Part shown: positions 1 through 6,637 of the stretch, piece by piece
Numbering within the stretch: the stretch's first letter is position 1
How the letters are laid out: each line of letters begins with the position of its first letter
From: Caryophanales bacterium UBA6985
Lineage (GTDB): Bacteria; Bacillota_I; Bacilli_A; RF39; UBA660
Reading direction: 5' to 3'
NCBI GenBank assembly: GCA_002450035.1
Contig: DJYF01000055.1
Coordinates: 1-14,920 of the forward strand
Length of the DNA stretch: 14,920 nucleotides
Notes under the pieces: generated by a model
Database searches by the model: none
What the model was told of the DNA's origin: nothing
Seen by the model: only the letters and a program-made list of their open reading frames with translations
Translations under genes and position numbers: made by a program

Positions 1-24
1 GGTATATTGTAGATAGTGAGGAGG
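1..24. repeat. Left inverted terminal repeat (24 bp, perfect)
   Basis: The first 24 bases equal the reverse complement of the last 24 (14897-14920); identity stops at base 25 (A on the left, G on the right-end complement). Inverted terminal repeats are expected for linear genomes that replicate by protein priming, and a protein-primed polymerase is encoded here. The repeat contains a TATATT box (3-8) and a GAGGAGG ribosome binding site (18-24) for the first gene, so expression signals are duplicated at both ends. The true repeat may be longer than the window shows. Confidence 0.9.
3..8 (+). promoter_or_regulatory. Probable -10 box of the left terminal promoter (cut by window edge)
   Basis: TATATT matches the TATAAT consensus at five of six positions and lies nine bases before the GAGGAGG ribosome binding site. 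The two internal promoter candidates (14009-14017 and 12189-12217) have a similar -10-to-SD distance. Only two bases precede the box, so any -35 element would lie outside the window. No other non-coding space exists upstream of the rightward block. The call rests on this layout; it is inference. Confidence 0.45.
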
Positions 25-30
25 ATGAAA

Positions 31-156
31 ATGATTAGATTAATGATATATGATGATCGTAAGTGTTGGATTAGAATATTCAAAAGAAGAGGAATATCTT
101 TTTATTTATGTGTAATAATTAATAGGTTAAAAGGATATAGAGTGGAGGAATTATGA
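31..156 (+). CDS. Small basic protein of unknown function, first gene of the rightward block
   Basis: A 41-residue protein starting MIRLMIYDDRKCW and ending YRVEEL. I do not recognise it. It is rich in Arg, Lys, Ile and Tyr, with a basic middle (RIFKRRG) followed by a short hydrophobic stretch (ISFYLCVII) that is too short to be a confident membrane span. The ATG at 31 is six bases after the GAGGAGG in the terminal repeat; an in-frame ATG at 25 touches that site and is a poorer start. The stop overlaps the start of the next gene (ATGA at 153-156), which points to translational coupling. First genes of phi29-like early operons are often small host-takeover or replication-control proteins, but nothing here shows which. 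Confidence 0.6.
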   Translation: MIRLMIYDDRKCWIRIFKRRGISFYLCVIINRLKGYRVEEL

Positions 157-395
157 AAATAATAGAAGATGTAACTGATAAATATTATGAAATGTTAGAT
201 AGTTTTAGAGCTGATAATTTTTTAAAAGTTATGGAAATACAAGACAATGAAATTGCTTATGGTGAATCTTATTTTGATATTGAGAAAAGATTAATTAAAA
301 ATAAAGATGAAAGATTCATGAAAGATATTGAATTATTAGAAGAACTAGAATTTAATTTAAGACTTAATAATATTAGAATTGTTAGAATTAAATAG
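153..395 (+). CDS. Small acidic early protein of unknown function
   Basis: An 80-residue protein, mostly charged and probably helical, with a run of Glu and Leu near residues 58-70 (DIELLEELEFNLRL). There is no membrane segment, signal peptide or recognised motif. The ATG follows GGAGGAATT within the end of the preceding gene and overlaps its TGA as ATGA, so the two are probably co-translated. It ends in TAG, which overlaps the ribosome binding site of the next gene. Its place near the terminus, before the replication genes, fits an early function. Small acidic proteins in this position can act as DNA mimics or replication accessories, but I have no specific match. Confidence 0.7.
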   Translation: MKIIEDVTDKYYEMLDSFRADNFLKVMEIQDNEIAYGESYFDIEKRLIKNKDERFMKDIELLEELEFNLRLNNIRIVRIK

Positions 396-407
396 GAGGA
401 TTATTTA

Positions 408-623
408 ATGAAAAATAGATCAATAACTTATTATCAAAGAAGAGTTATCCAGGTGGATAAATTACAAGATAATGAAGATAATAAATTAATAAAATATATT
501 TATATATTATTAAAGAGATATTATACTCATAAGTGGGAGGCATATTATGACGAAGAAGAGAAGAAGAGCAATAAAACAAAGAAGACAACCTACAAAGGAA
601 GATATAAGACAAAAGAAATATAA
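408..623 (+). CDS. Small unknown protein overlapping the terminal-protein gene
   Basis: A 71-residue protein with an aromatic, basic middle (YIYILLKRYYTHKWEAYY, about residues 30-47) and a Lys/Glu-rich, low-complexity tail. AGGAGGA at 394-400 is seven bases before the ATG, a strong site that favours real translation. The last 77 bases overlap the start of the next gene in another frame. In that overlap the purine-rich DNA codes for the Lys/Arg tail here and the Arg-rich N terminus there. I recognise no family. The alternatives are a gene whose useful part is only residues 1-46, or a translated leader that couples ribosomes to the gene inside it. Confidence 0.6.
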   Translation: MKNRSITYYQRRVIQVDKLQDNEDNKLIKYIYILLKRYYTHKWEAYYDEEEKKSNKTKKTTYKGRYKTKEI

Positions 624-1161
624 ACAAGTTAAGAAATTAAGTCAAAAAGCTAATGTTAAATTAAAGAATTTAAAAAGAGTTGCAAAAGAAGGAACATGGG
701 CTAGTAGAAAATTAAAGAATAGACTTTCAACAAAAAGATTAAAAGCATGGAGTAAAATTGGAAAAATTAATGTTAATAAAAAATTATCTGTTACTGATTT
801 AAAGATGATAGAAAAAGCAATTAATCAATTTTTAGCAAGTAAAACATCTACTAGAAGAGGAATAGAAGAAGCTAAGAATAGAGTTAGAGATTCAATTAAA
901 ACTACTCTAAATGAGGAGGGATATGATCTAACTGATGAAGAAGCTGATACATTTTATTCTATGTTAGAAGATGATGATTTTAATTATTTTGCCGATAAAG
1001 TAGGAGCTAGTACTATGTGGGCTATTATGGATGATGCTATTGAGTATAATGAATCTGATACTAAATTTGCTAACAGAATAGAAAGATATGTAGCAACTAT
1101 AAATGATCTTGATACATTAGAAAAAATACAAAATTTATATAACAAATATTTGAGAAAGTGA
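547..1161 (+). CDS. Probable terminal protein (DNA replication primer protein)
   Basis: A 204-residue protein. In this phage group the terminal protein supplies a Ser, Thr or Tyr hydroxyl on which the polymerase starts synthesis, and it stays bound to the 5' ends. The call rests on position directly before the protein-primed polymerase (as phi29 gene 3 before gene 2), on similar size (phi29 266, Cp-1 about 230 residues), and on the strongly basic N terminus (KKRRRAIKQRR at 3-13, more Lys/Arg to about 70), as expected for a DNA-binding domain. An acidic helical C-terminal part follows (about 120-204). The priming residue cannot be named; candidates are the Ser, Thr and Tyr residues in about 165-201. 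The start follows GGGAGG with good spacing, inside the preceding gene. Confidence 0.7.
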   Translation: MTKKRRRAIKQRRQPTKEDIRQKKYKQVKKLSQKANVKLKNLKRVAKEGTWASRKLKNRLSTKRLKAWSKIGKINVNKKLSVTDLKMIEKAINQFLASKTSTRRGIEEAKNRVRDSIKTTLNEEGYDLTDEEADTFYSMLEDDDFNYFADKVGASTMWAIMDDAIEYNESDTKFANRIERYVATINDLDTLEKIQNLYNKYLRK

Positions 1162-1173
1162 GGAATGTAGAAT

Positions 1174-3252
1174 GTGTTGTATTATAAAGAGTTTCAAAAA
1201 AATGATTATGTTCCAGAAATATTAGGAAATAAAAAGAAGTTCGATAATACAATATATACATTCGATATAGAAACAACATCATATTATATATATGGAGGAG
1301 AAATATATCCAGCAAGTGAATATTTAAATTTATCTAAAAAAGAACAGGAAGAAGTTGAATATAGATCTAATATGTATATATGGATGTTTGGAGTAAATGA
1401 TATAGTGTATTATGGAAGAACATGGGAAGAATTTATAGATTTTTTAGATATGTTTGATAAGAAACATAAATATCTAAAATATATCTATGTACATAATTTA
1501 TCATTTGAGTTCCAGTTTTTAAAAAGTATTATACATTTTAAAGAAGTAACAGCTAGAAAAAGTCATAAAGTTATGAAAGCAATAACAAGAGATTATAATA
1601 TTGAATTTAGATGTAGTTATTTTTTATCTAATTGCAAATTAGAAAAACTTCCAGAACTTTATCATTTAAATGTTAAAAAGTTAGTAGGAAACTTAGATTA
1701 TAAAAAATTAAGACATTCTAAAACTACTTTATCTGATAAAGAATTAGAATACTGTGAAAATGACTGTCTTGTTTTATATGAGTATATAAAGTTTGAATTA
1801 AGATCATATTTAGACATAAAACATATACCAATGACATCAACAGGAAAAGTTAGAAGAGAATTACAGGAATTAACTAGAACTAATTATGCATATAAGAGAA
1901 GAACATCTAAAGCAATAAATGAGAATCCTATAATATTTAATAGATTACAGGAAGCATTTTTTGGAGGTTATACTCATGCAAATTATATTTGGACTGATGA
2001 AGTAATAAAGAATGTTGATTCATTTGATGAAACATCAGCTTATCCATATGTAATGGTATCAGAAAAATATCCATCTAGTGAATTTAGAGAATGTAAAATA
2101 GAAAAAGCTAGTGATATGTCAAAGCATTTCTGTTATATTCTAGTAGTAAAATTTAAGAATGTAGTTTCTAAATATTATAACAATTTTATTAGTGCTAGTA
2201 AATGTAGAGATATTCGTGGTGCTAAATATGATAATGGTAGAATAATAGAAGCTAAAGAATTTACTATGACTTTAACAGAAGTTGATTTTAACTTTTATTT
2301 AGAAACATATGATTTTGAATATGAAATTATAGAGAGTTACTATGCAACTAAAACATATTTACCTAGAATAGTAATTGATTTTATATTAGATAAATATGTA
2401 TTAAAAACTAAATTAAAAAATGTAGAAGAGGCTGAACTTGAATATCAGATAGAAAAAGGTAAATTTAATTCTATTTATGGAATGAGTGTTACTAATACTA
2501 TAAGAGATAATGTCATATATAAGGATGATATAGAGGAATGGTTTGAAGAAGAATTAACTAATGAGGAAATAATAGAGAAATTAGGAAAAGAGAAGAAAAA
2601 GGCATTTCTATCATTTTCTTGGGGTGTATATGTAACAGCATATGCTAGAAGAAATTTATTAAAAAGAGTTATTGATTTAGATCAATATGTAGTATATTGT
2701 GATACAGATTCAATAAAACTTGCTCCTGGATATGATAGAGAAGTATTTACAAAGTATAATAATTATGTAAAGAAAAAAATAGCATTTGTTAGTAAAGAAT
2801 TACATATTCCTATAGAGAAATATGAACCAGTTGATATTAAAGGTAATAAACATTTATTAGGAGTATTTGAATCAGAAACTAAAGGAAATTCAAAATATAC
2901 ATATCAAGAGTTTATTACTCAAGGTGCTAAAAAGTATGCTGTTAAACAAGATGATAAAATACATATTACAGTAGCTGGAGTTCCAAAGAGTGGATCAAGT
3001 GAATTAGATGATTTACATAAATTTAAGGATGATTTAGTATTTCATCATGAGGCAACTAATAAGAATCTACTTATTTATGTAGAAAATCAATACCCTGTAG
3101 ATATGATAGATTATCAAGGAAACAAATTAAAAGTAAAAGATAAATCAGGATGCTCATTAATTCCTACTACATATGTATTAGGAAAAAGTATGGATTACTG
3201 TACTTTACTTGATGAAGCATCTAGTAAAAGAGCAAGATTTAAGGAGGGATAA
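1174..3252 (+). CDS. Protein-primed family B DNA polymerase
   Basis: A 692-residue replicative polymerase with 3'-5' exonuclease, expected to copy the genome from the terminal protein. Visible motifs: ExoI DIET (31-34), ExoII HN...F (107-113), ExoIII YCEND (193-197), the FGG linker motif (263-265), motif A DETSAYP (285-291), motif B K428...NSIYG (432-436), motif C YCDTD (508-512) and KKY (586-588). These match phi29 D12/E14, N62, Y165/D169, D249, K383, D456/D458 and K498/Y500, and every catalytic residue is present. It is longer than phi29 polymerase (575 residues); the extra length lies in the exonuclease domain and after motif C (about 180 residues against 117). The start is GTG, about nine bases after GAGGA. 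TTG at 1177 is possible; later ATGs would remove ExoI. Confidence 0.96.
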   Translation: MLYYKEFQKNDYVPEILGNKKKFDNTIYTFDIETTSYYIYGGEIYPASEYLNLSKKEQEEVEYRSNMYIWMFGVNDIVYYGRTWEEFIDFLDMFDKKHKYLKYIYVHNLSFEFQFLKSIIHFKEVTARKSHKVMKAITRDYNIEFRCSYFLSNCKLEKLPELYHLNVKKLVGNLDYKKLRHSKTTLSDKELEYCENDCLVLYEYIKFELRSYLDIKHIPMTSTGKVRRELQELTRTNYAYKRRTSKAINENPIIFNRLQEAFFGGYTHANYIWTDEVIKNVDSFDETSAYPYVMVSEKYPSSEFRECKIEKASDMSKHFCYILVVKFKNVVSKYYNNFISASKCRDIRGAKYDNGRIIEAKEFTMTLTEVDFNFYLETYDFEYEIIESYYATKTYLPRIVIDFILDKYVLKTKLKNVEEAELEYQIEKGKFNSIYGMSVTNTIRDNVIYKDDIEEWFEEELTNEEIIEKLGKEKKKAFLSFSWGVYVTAYARRNLLKRVIDLDQYVVYCDTDSIKLAPGYDREVFTKYNNYVKKKIAFVSKELHIPIEKYEPVDIKGNKHLLGVFESETKGNSKYTYQEFITQGAKKYAVKQDDKIHITVAGVPKSGSSELDDLHKFKDDLVFHHEATNKNLLIYVENQYPVDMIDYQGNKLKVKDKSGCSLIPTTYVLGKSMDYCTLLDEASSKRARFKEG

Positions 3253-3253
3253 T

Positions 3254-3499
3254 ATGTTGGCTTATGAGGATTATAGTAAACAAAAGAAAAGAAGAGGAAA
3301 TTTTAGAAATACTACAAAAGAAGAAAGAGCTGAAATATTAGGAAATGTAATTTGTCCAAGATGTGGTTATCAGAATCATATATTTTATGTAAAAAAATAT
3401 GGAACATGTCATTTATGTGGAGTTACTTTAGATAATAATTATTTTAAAAAGATGATTTATAGGAGGTTATATGAAAACAGAAGAACGAATGAAATATAA
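3254..3499 (+). CDS. Small zinc-ribbon protein
   Basis: An 81-residue basic protein with two CxxC pairs, CPRC at 34-37 and CHLC at 52-55, spaced like a zinc ribbon. A Lys/Arg-rich N-terminal arm (about 9-27) and a basic C-terminal helix (FKKMIYRRLYENRR) flank it, so nucleic-acid binding is likely. The ATG at 3254 is five to six bases after AAGGAGGG; this site overlaps the end of the polymerase gene, and a longer in-frame start at 3209 lies inside that gene and lacks such a site. The gene ends inside the next one (29-base overlap). I cannot assign a specific role; a replication or transcription accessory fits the position between polymerase and packaging genes. Confidence 0.8.
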   Translation: MLAYEDYSKQKKRRGNFRNTTKEERAEILGNVICPRCGYQNHIFYVKKYGTCHLCGVTLDNNYFKKMIYRRLYENRRTNEI

Positions 3500-3719
3500 T
3501 AGCTTTTATGGTAAACAAGTTACTGATGATATGATTAAAGAAAGAAATTTAAAATTTATTAAAGATTTTTCTGGTATAAAATTATCGGATATATTAAAAG
3601 AAAATAAAATAGATTCCAGTAACTTTTATAAAGGAAGAGTATCTAAGGAAAAAGTTAGATTAATTAAAGATCAAATTGATAAAGAAATAATAAGGATTTA
3701 TTATGAAAGTAAAAACTAG
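3471..3719 (+). CDS. Small helix-turn-helix-like DNA-binding protein
   Basis: An 82-residue basic protein. Residues about 34-62 (SGIKLSDILKENKIDSSN, then FYKGRVSKE) look like a helix-turn-helix in which a helix beginning KLSDIL is followed by a turn and a recognition helix; many small phage regulators share this layout. A role in transcription control or DNA binding is inferred from this pattern only. AGGAGG is four bases before the ATG, a short but acceptable spacing; the next in-frame ATG (codon 7) is too far from the site. The gene overlaps its neighbours on both sides (29 and 17 bases), so the zinc-ribbon, HTH and ATPase genes form a tightly packed, probably coupled unit. Confidence 0.7.
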   Translation: MKTEERMKYNSFYGKQVTDDMIKERNLKFIKDFSGIKLSDILKENKIDSSNFYKGRVSKEKVRLIKDQIDKEIIRIYYESKN

Positions 3720-4872
3720 ATATAATATAGATAGAATAAATAAAGAGGGTGCTCAGATTAATATAATCCATGGGAAAAGAAGTGGAGGAAAAAGTTATCA
3801 AGCTAAGCATAAAAGAGCTGTGAATAAATATTTTGATGGAGAAAATCCTAGGTATTACTCTAGTTATAAAGATAAAGATAAAGTATTTGAAGAAATACTA
3901 GAAAAAGGAACTAGATTTATTTTACTTAGAAGATTTAAAGATGAAATATCTACATCTAATATAGAAGAGTATTTTAATGATGTTGATATAATGAAAATAA
4001 CAGATAATAGATGTGATAGTGTAGTAGCATTTCGTGGTAGAATATATCTTGCTAAAATAAATGAAGAAACTTTAAAACCTGTTAAACATGAATTAATTGG
4101 ATATTATAGAGCTTTATCACAGGAGCAAGTATCAGCTGGAATTAGTTTACTAGATGTAACTGATATTATATTTGAGGAGTTTGTTTCTCGTACTATGTAT
4201 TTAACAGAAAGAGAACCTGATAAATTAATGAATTTTTATTCTACAATAGATAGAGGTAGAGGAAAAGTTAAATTGTGGCTCCTTGGTAATTCTATCACTA
4301 GAATATGTCCTTACTTTTATAGATGGGGATTATCTGATTTAATTAAAAATATGAAAAAAGGAGATATTAGAACTAAGTGGCTTCCTACTGGAGAAATAGA
4401 TGAGGATGGAGTTCCAATTGAAGTAAAACTTGCTATAGAATACTGTGAAAATACAAGCGGTACTAATTATGCTATAGGAGATAATGCTGATATGATTAAT
4501 AAAGGAGACTGGCAAACAGATCCTCAACCTCATCTACCTAAATCTAAAAACTCTTATGATGTAGAATTTAGAATAGGATTTTTATTTAATACATATAAGT
4601 TTTTAGGAGAATTATTAGTAGATAAAGATACATTTGATTTAGTGTGGTTTATTTATCCATATGAGAAAGAGTTCAAAGATGATATACTAGTAATAAGTAA
4701 TGTAATAAAAACATCTCCATTATGGCAAAGAGATATATATGATATTACATTAAATAATAAAAGAATACATGATTTATTAAGAGATACTTTTCATGAATCA
4801 ATGATATTTTATTCATCAGATTTATGTGGAACTGATTTTAAACAAGCAATAGATTTTACAATAAAGAAATAG
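3703..4872 (+). CDS. DNA packaging ATPase (phi29 gp16-like encapsidation protein)
   Basis: A 389-residue motor ATPase expected to drive the genome into the prohead at the portal vertex. Walker A is GKRSGGKS (24-31), Walker B is DIIFEEF (154-160, catalytic E158/E159), and LLGNS (193-197) fits the polar sensor/motif C of ASCE ATPases. RRFKDE at 76-81 is a conserved-looking basic motif. The C-terminal part (about 300-389) would be the RNase H-like vestigial nuclease domain of gp16-type proteins. phi29 gp16 is slightly shorter (332 residues). The ribosome binding site is weak (AAGG) and the start lies within the previous gene, which suggests coupling. phi29 gp16 works with an RNA ring (pRNA); the candidate at 14531-14615 is the only structured non-coding stretch here. 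Confidence 0.9.
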   Translation: MKVKTRYNIDRINKEGAQINIIHGKRSGGKSYQAKHKRAVNKYFDGENPRYYSSYKDKDKVFEEILEKGTRFILLRRFKDEISTSNIEEYFNDVDIMKITDNRCDSVVAFRGRIYLAKINEETLKPVKHELIGYYRALSQEQVSAGISLLDVTDIIFEEFVSRTMYLTEREPDKLMNFYSTIDRGRGKVKLWLLGNSITRICPYFYRWGLSDLIKNMKKGDIRTKWLPTGEIDEDGVPIEVKLAIEYCENTSGTNYAIGDNADMINKGDWQTDPQPHLPKSKNSYDVEFRIGFLFNTYKFLGELLVDKDTFDLVWFIYPYEKEFKDDILVISNVIKTSPLWQRDIYDITLNNKRIHDLLRDTFHESMIFYSSDLCGTDFKQAIDFTIKK

Positions 4873-4882
4873 GAGGGATAAT

Positions 4883-4981
4883 ATGTTATTTATAATAGGA
4901 TTAATATGTGGATCTATAGGATCTACATTAATGTTATTTTTAATATGTAGTTTAATAGTAGGAGATGAGAAAGATGAGTAA
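4883..4981 (+). CDS. 32-residue membrane peptide
   Basis: A very short gene giving a peptide that is almost entirely one hydrophobic segment: residues 2-27 run LFIIGLICGSIGSTLMLFLI and on to VG, followed by the charged end DEKDE. Gly and Ser residues in the helix (GLICGSIGS) would allow tight helix packing. AGGAGGG at 4871-4877 is five bases before the ATG, so translation is likely. Its end overlaps the start of the tail knob gene by eight bases. The role is unknown; possible roles are membrane association during assembly or infection, a small holin-like or antiholin-like peptide, or superinfection exclusion. The lysis cassette is elsewhere and already has a holin candidate. Confidence 0.7.
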   Translation: MLFIIGLICGSIGSTLMLFLICSLIVGDEKDE

Positions 4982-6605
4982 TAGAAATAGTAAAATAATA
5001 TTATGTAAAAATATTAATATTGATAGAGAATATAAAAATGTTACTTCGTATAGTACTCAGCAGATGTTAGCATTATGTAGAAGTCAGGATCACTTAATTA
5101 GAGAATTAGATGATTACTCATTTGTAAGAGTACAAGAAAGAAATAGAATTAATACTGATTTTACTTATGCTGAGTGTATTCAAGCTAATTATTTAGCAAT
5201 TCAGAATCCAGATTTTTCAAATAAATGGTTTTTCTGTTTTATTGATAAAATAGAATATAATTCTGATAATGCTACTATAATTAATTTTACAGTAGATGCT
5301 TGGAGTACTTGGTTTGATAATTGGAATCCTAGAACATGTTTAGTTTTAAGAGAACATGTTAATTCTGATAATGTAGGAGAACACACATTTCCAGAAGGAT
5401 TAGAACATGGAGATTATATAGCTAATCTTTATGAAGAAGTAGGAAGTTTTGATGTAGAAAATTGTAAAGTAGTAGTCGGAACTACATGGCTTCCATCTAA
5501 TACTCCAAATTTACCTAGTACTCAATATTATGGAGGAACATTCTCAGGAGTTTATTATATGGCATTTGATTATATTAATGCTAAAAAGTTTGTTAAGGCT
5601 TTAGATGGATTAGGAAGAGGAGATGCTATAGTAACAATATTCATGGCTCCAGCTTCTCTATGTCCTGGAGTTACATATGAGGCTGATATTAATAGTAAAG
5701 AAAATGATGGAATGGGTGGAACTACTGATGTTACATATCATGTTGTTTGGACATTAATTCCTAATAATTATGGAGGAGTAATGATCTTATCAGATTATAC
5801 AATTACATCTCCTAATACTTTAAATGGATATACTCCTAAAAATAATAAACTATATTGTTTCCCATATAATTATTTATTAGTTACTAACCAAGTAGGAGGA
5901 AATGCTGAGTTTCATTATGAAGATTTTATTAATAATACAGCTGTATTTAATATAATAGGAACATTATCTCCTGGATGTAGTGTTAAAATGTATCCAGAAA
6001 ATTATAAAAAGATTCCTGATTCAGCAACTAATCATCCTGGATTTAATGATGGATTAGTAGGAGCGAAATTTCCTATATGTTCATGGCAAAATGATTCATT
6101 TACTAATTGGATGACACAGCAAAGTGTAAATGTTATGATGAAACAAATTGAAACAGGAATATCACTAGCTTCATTCTTAGCAAGTGGAGGAGAAGTAGGA
6201 GGAGGAGATTTATTCTCTGGACAAGCTAAATATTTATCAGAAAGATATCAAAGAGCACTTGTTTCTCCTCAGTCTTCTGGATCACTTAATGGAGGAGATG
6301 TTACATTTGCTAGAAATGAGCAAAATTTTGGATATTATAAAATGTCAATAAAGAGTGAGTATGCTAAAATGATAGATGATTATTTTACTAAATATGGATA
6401 TCAAGTTAATACTTTAAAAGTTCCTAATATAATTGGTAGGCAAAATTGGAACTATATTCAAATAGCTAATGATGATGAGATAGGAAATGGATCTGTTCCA
6501 TCATCTTATATGGAAGAAATAAATAACGCAGTAAGACGTGGTATTACTATCTGGCATAATCATTCTAATATAGGAAATTACAGTTTAAATAATCCAATAG
6601 TATAA
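4974..6605 (+). CDS. Tail knob protein (phi29 gp9-like)
   Basis: A 543-residue structural protein forming the distal tail tube. It resembles phi29 gp9 in several places: NKWFFCFIDKIEY (83-95, compare NKWFYAFVTELEY), VLREHV (124-129, compare IVREHV), the KYGYQVN segment near the C terminus (compare KYGYKIN) and the final GITIWHNHSNIGNYS block (compare GITLWH and NIGNYS). In phi29 a long hydrophobic loop (about 417-491) plugs the tube and enters the membrane; the matching stretch here (about 395-416, GISLASFLASGG and on) is much shorter. AGGAG at 4960-4964 is nine bases before the ATG at 4974; an in-frame ATG at 4965 touches the site and is less likely. It is the last gene of the rightward block. 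Confidence 0.9.
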   Translation: MSNRNSKIILCKNINIDREYKNVTSYSTQQMLALCRSQDHLIRELDDYSFVRVQERNRINTDFTYAECIQANYLAIQNPDFSNKWFFCFIDKIEYNSDNATIINFTVDAWSTWFDNWNPRTCLVLREHVNSDNVGEHTFPEGLEHGDYIANLYEEVGSFDVENCKVVVGTTWLPSNTPNLPSTQYYGGTFSGVYYMAFDYINAKKFVKALDGLGRGDAIVTIFMAPASLCPGVTYEADINSKENDGMGGTTDVTYHVVWTLIPNNYGGVMILSDYTITSPNTLNGYTPKNNKLYCFPYNYLLVTNQVGGNAEFHYEDFINNTAVFNIIGTLSPGCSVKMYPENYKKIPDSATNHPGFNDGLVGAKFPICSWQNDSFTNWMTQQSVNVMMKQIETGISLASFLASGGEVGGGDLFSGQAKYLSERYQRALVSPQSSGSLNGGDVTFARNEQNFGYYKMSIKSEYAKMIDDYFTKYGYQVNTLKVPNIIGRQNWNYIQIANDDEIGNGSVPSSYMEEINNAVRRGITIWHNHSNIGNYSLNNPIV

Positions 6606-6607
6606 TA

Positions 6608-6636
6608 AAAAAGAACTCGAGTTAAGAGTTCTTTTT
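6608..6636. terminator. Bidirectional intrinsic terminator between converging blocks
   Basis: An 11-bp perfect stem, AAAAAGAACTC (6608-6618) and GAGTTCTTTTT (6626-6636), with a seven-base loop. The A-tract and T-tract flank the stem, so it reads as stem plus U-run from either side. It lies three bases after the tail knob stop and ends just before the stop of the leftward receptor-binding gene. It therefore ends both converging operons. Confidence 0.9.
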
Positions 6637-6637
6637 A

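Noticed and set aside
445..627. Open frame on the minus strand, 60 codons
   Set aside because: It is antisense to two genes with strong ribosome binding sites; its hydrophobic look comes from reading A-rich codons in reverse.
1172..1225. 17-codon frame starting with an ATG that overlaps the GTG start of the polymerase
   Set aside because: It is short, without a recognisable product, and better explained as chance; the polymerase frame must begin here to include ExoI.
1097..1315. Open frame on the minus strand, 72 codons
   Set aside because: It is antisense to the start of the polymerase, where the ExoI motif is encoded, and lies in the rightward block.
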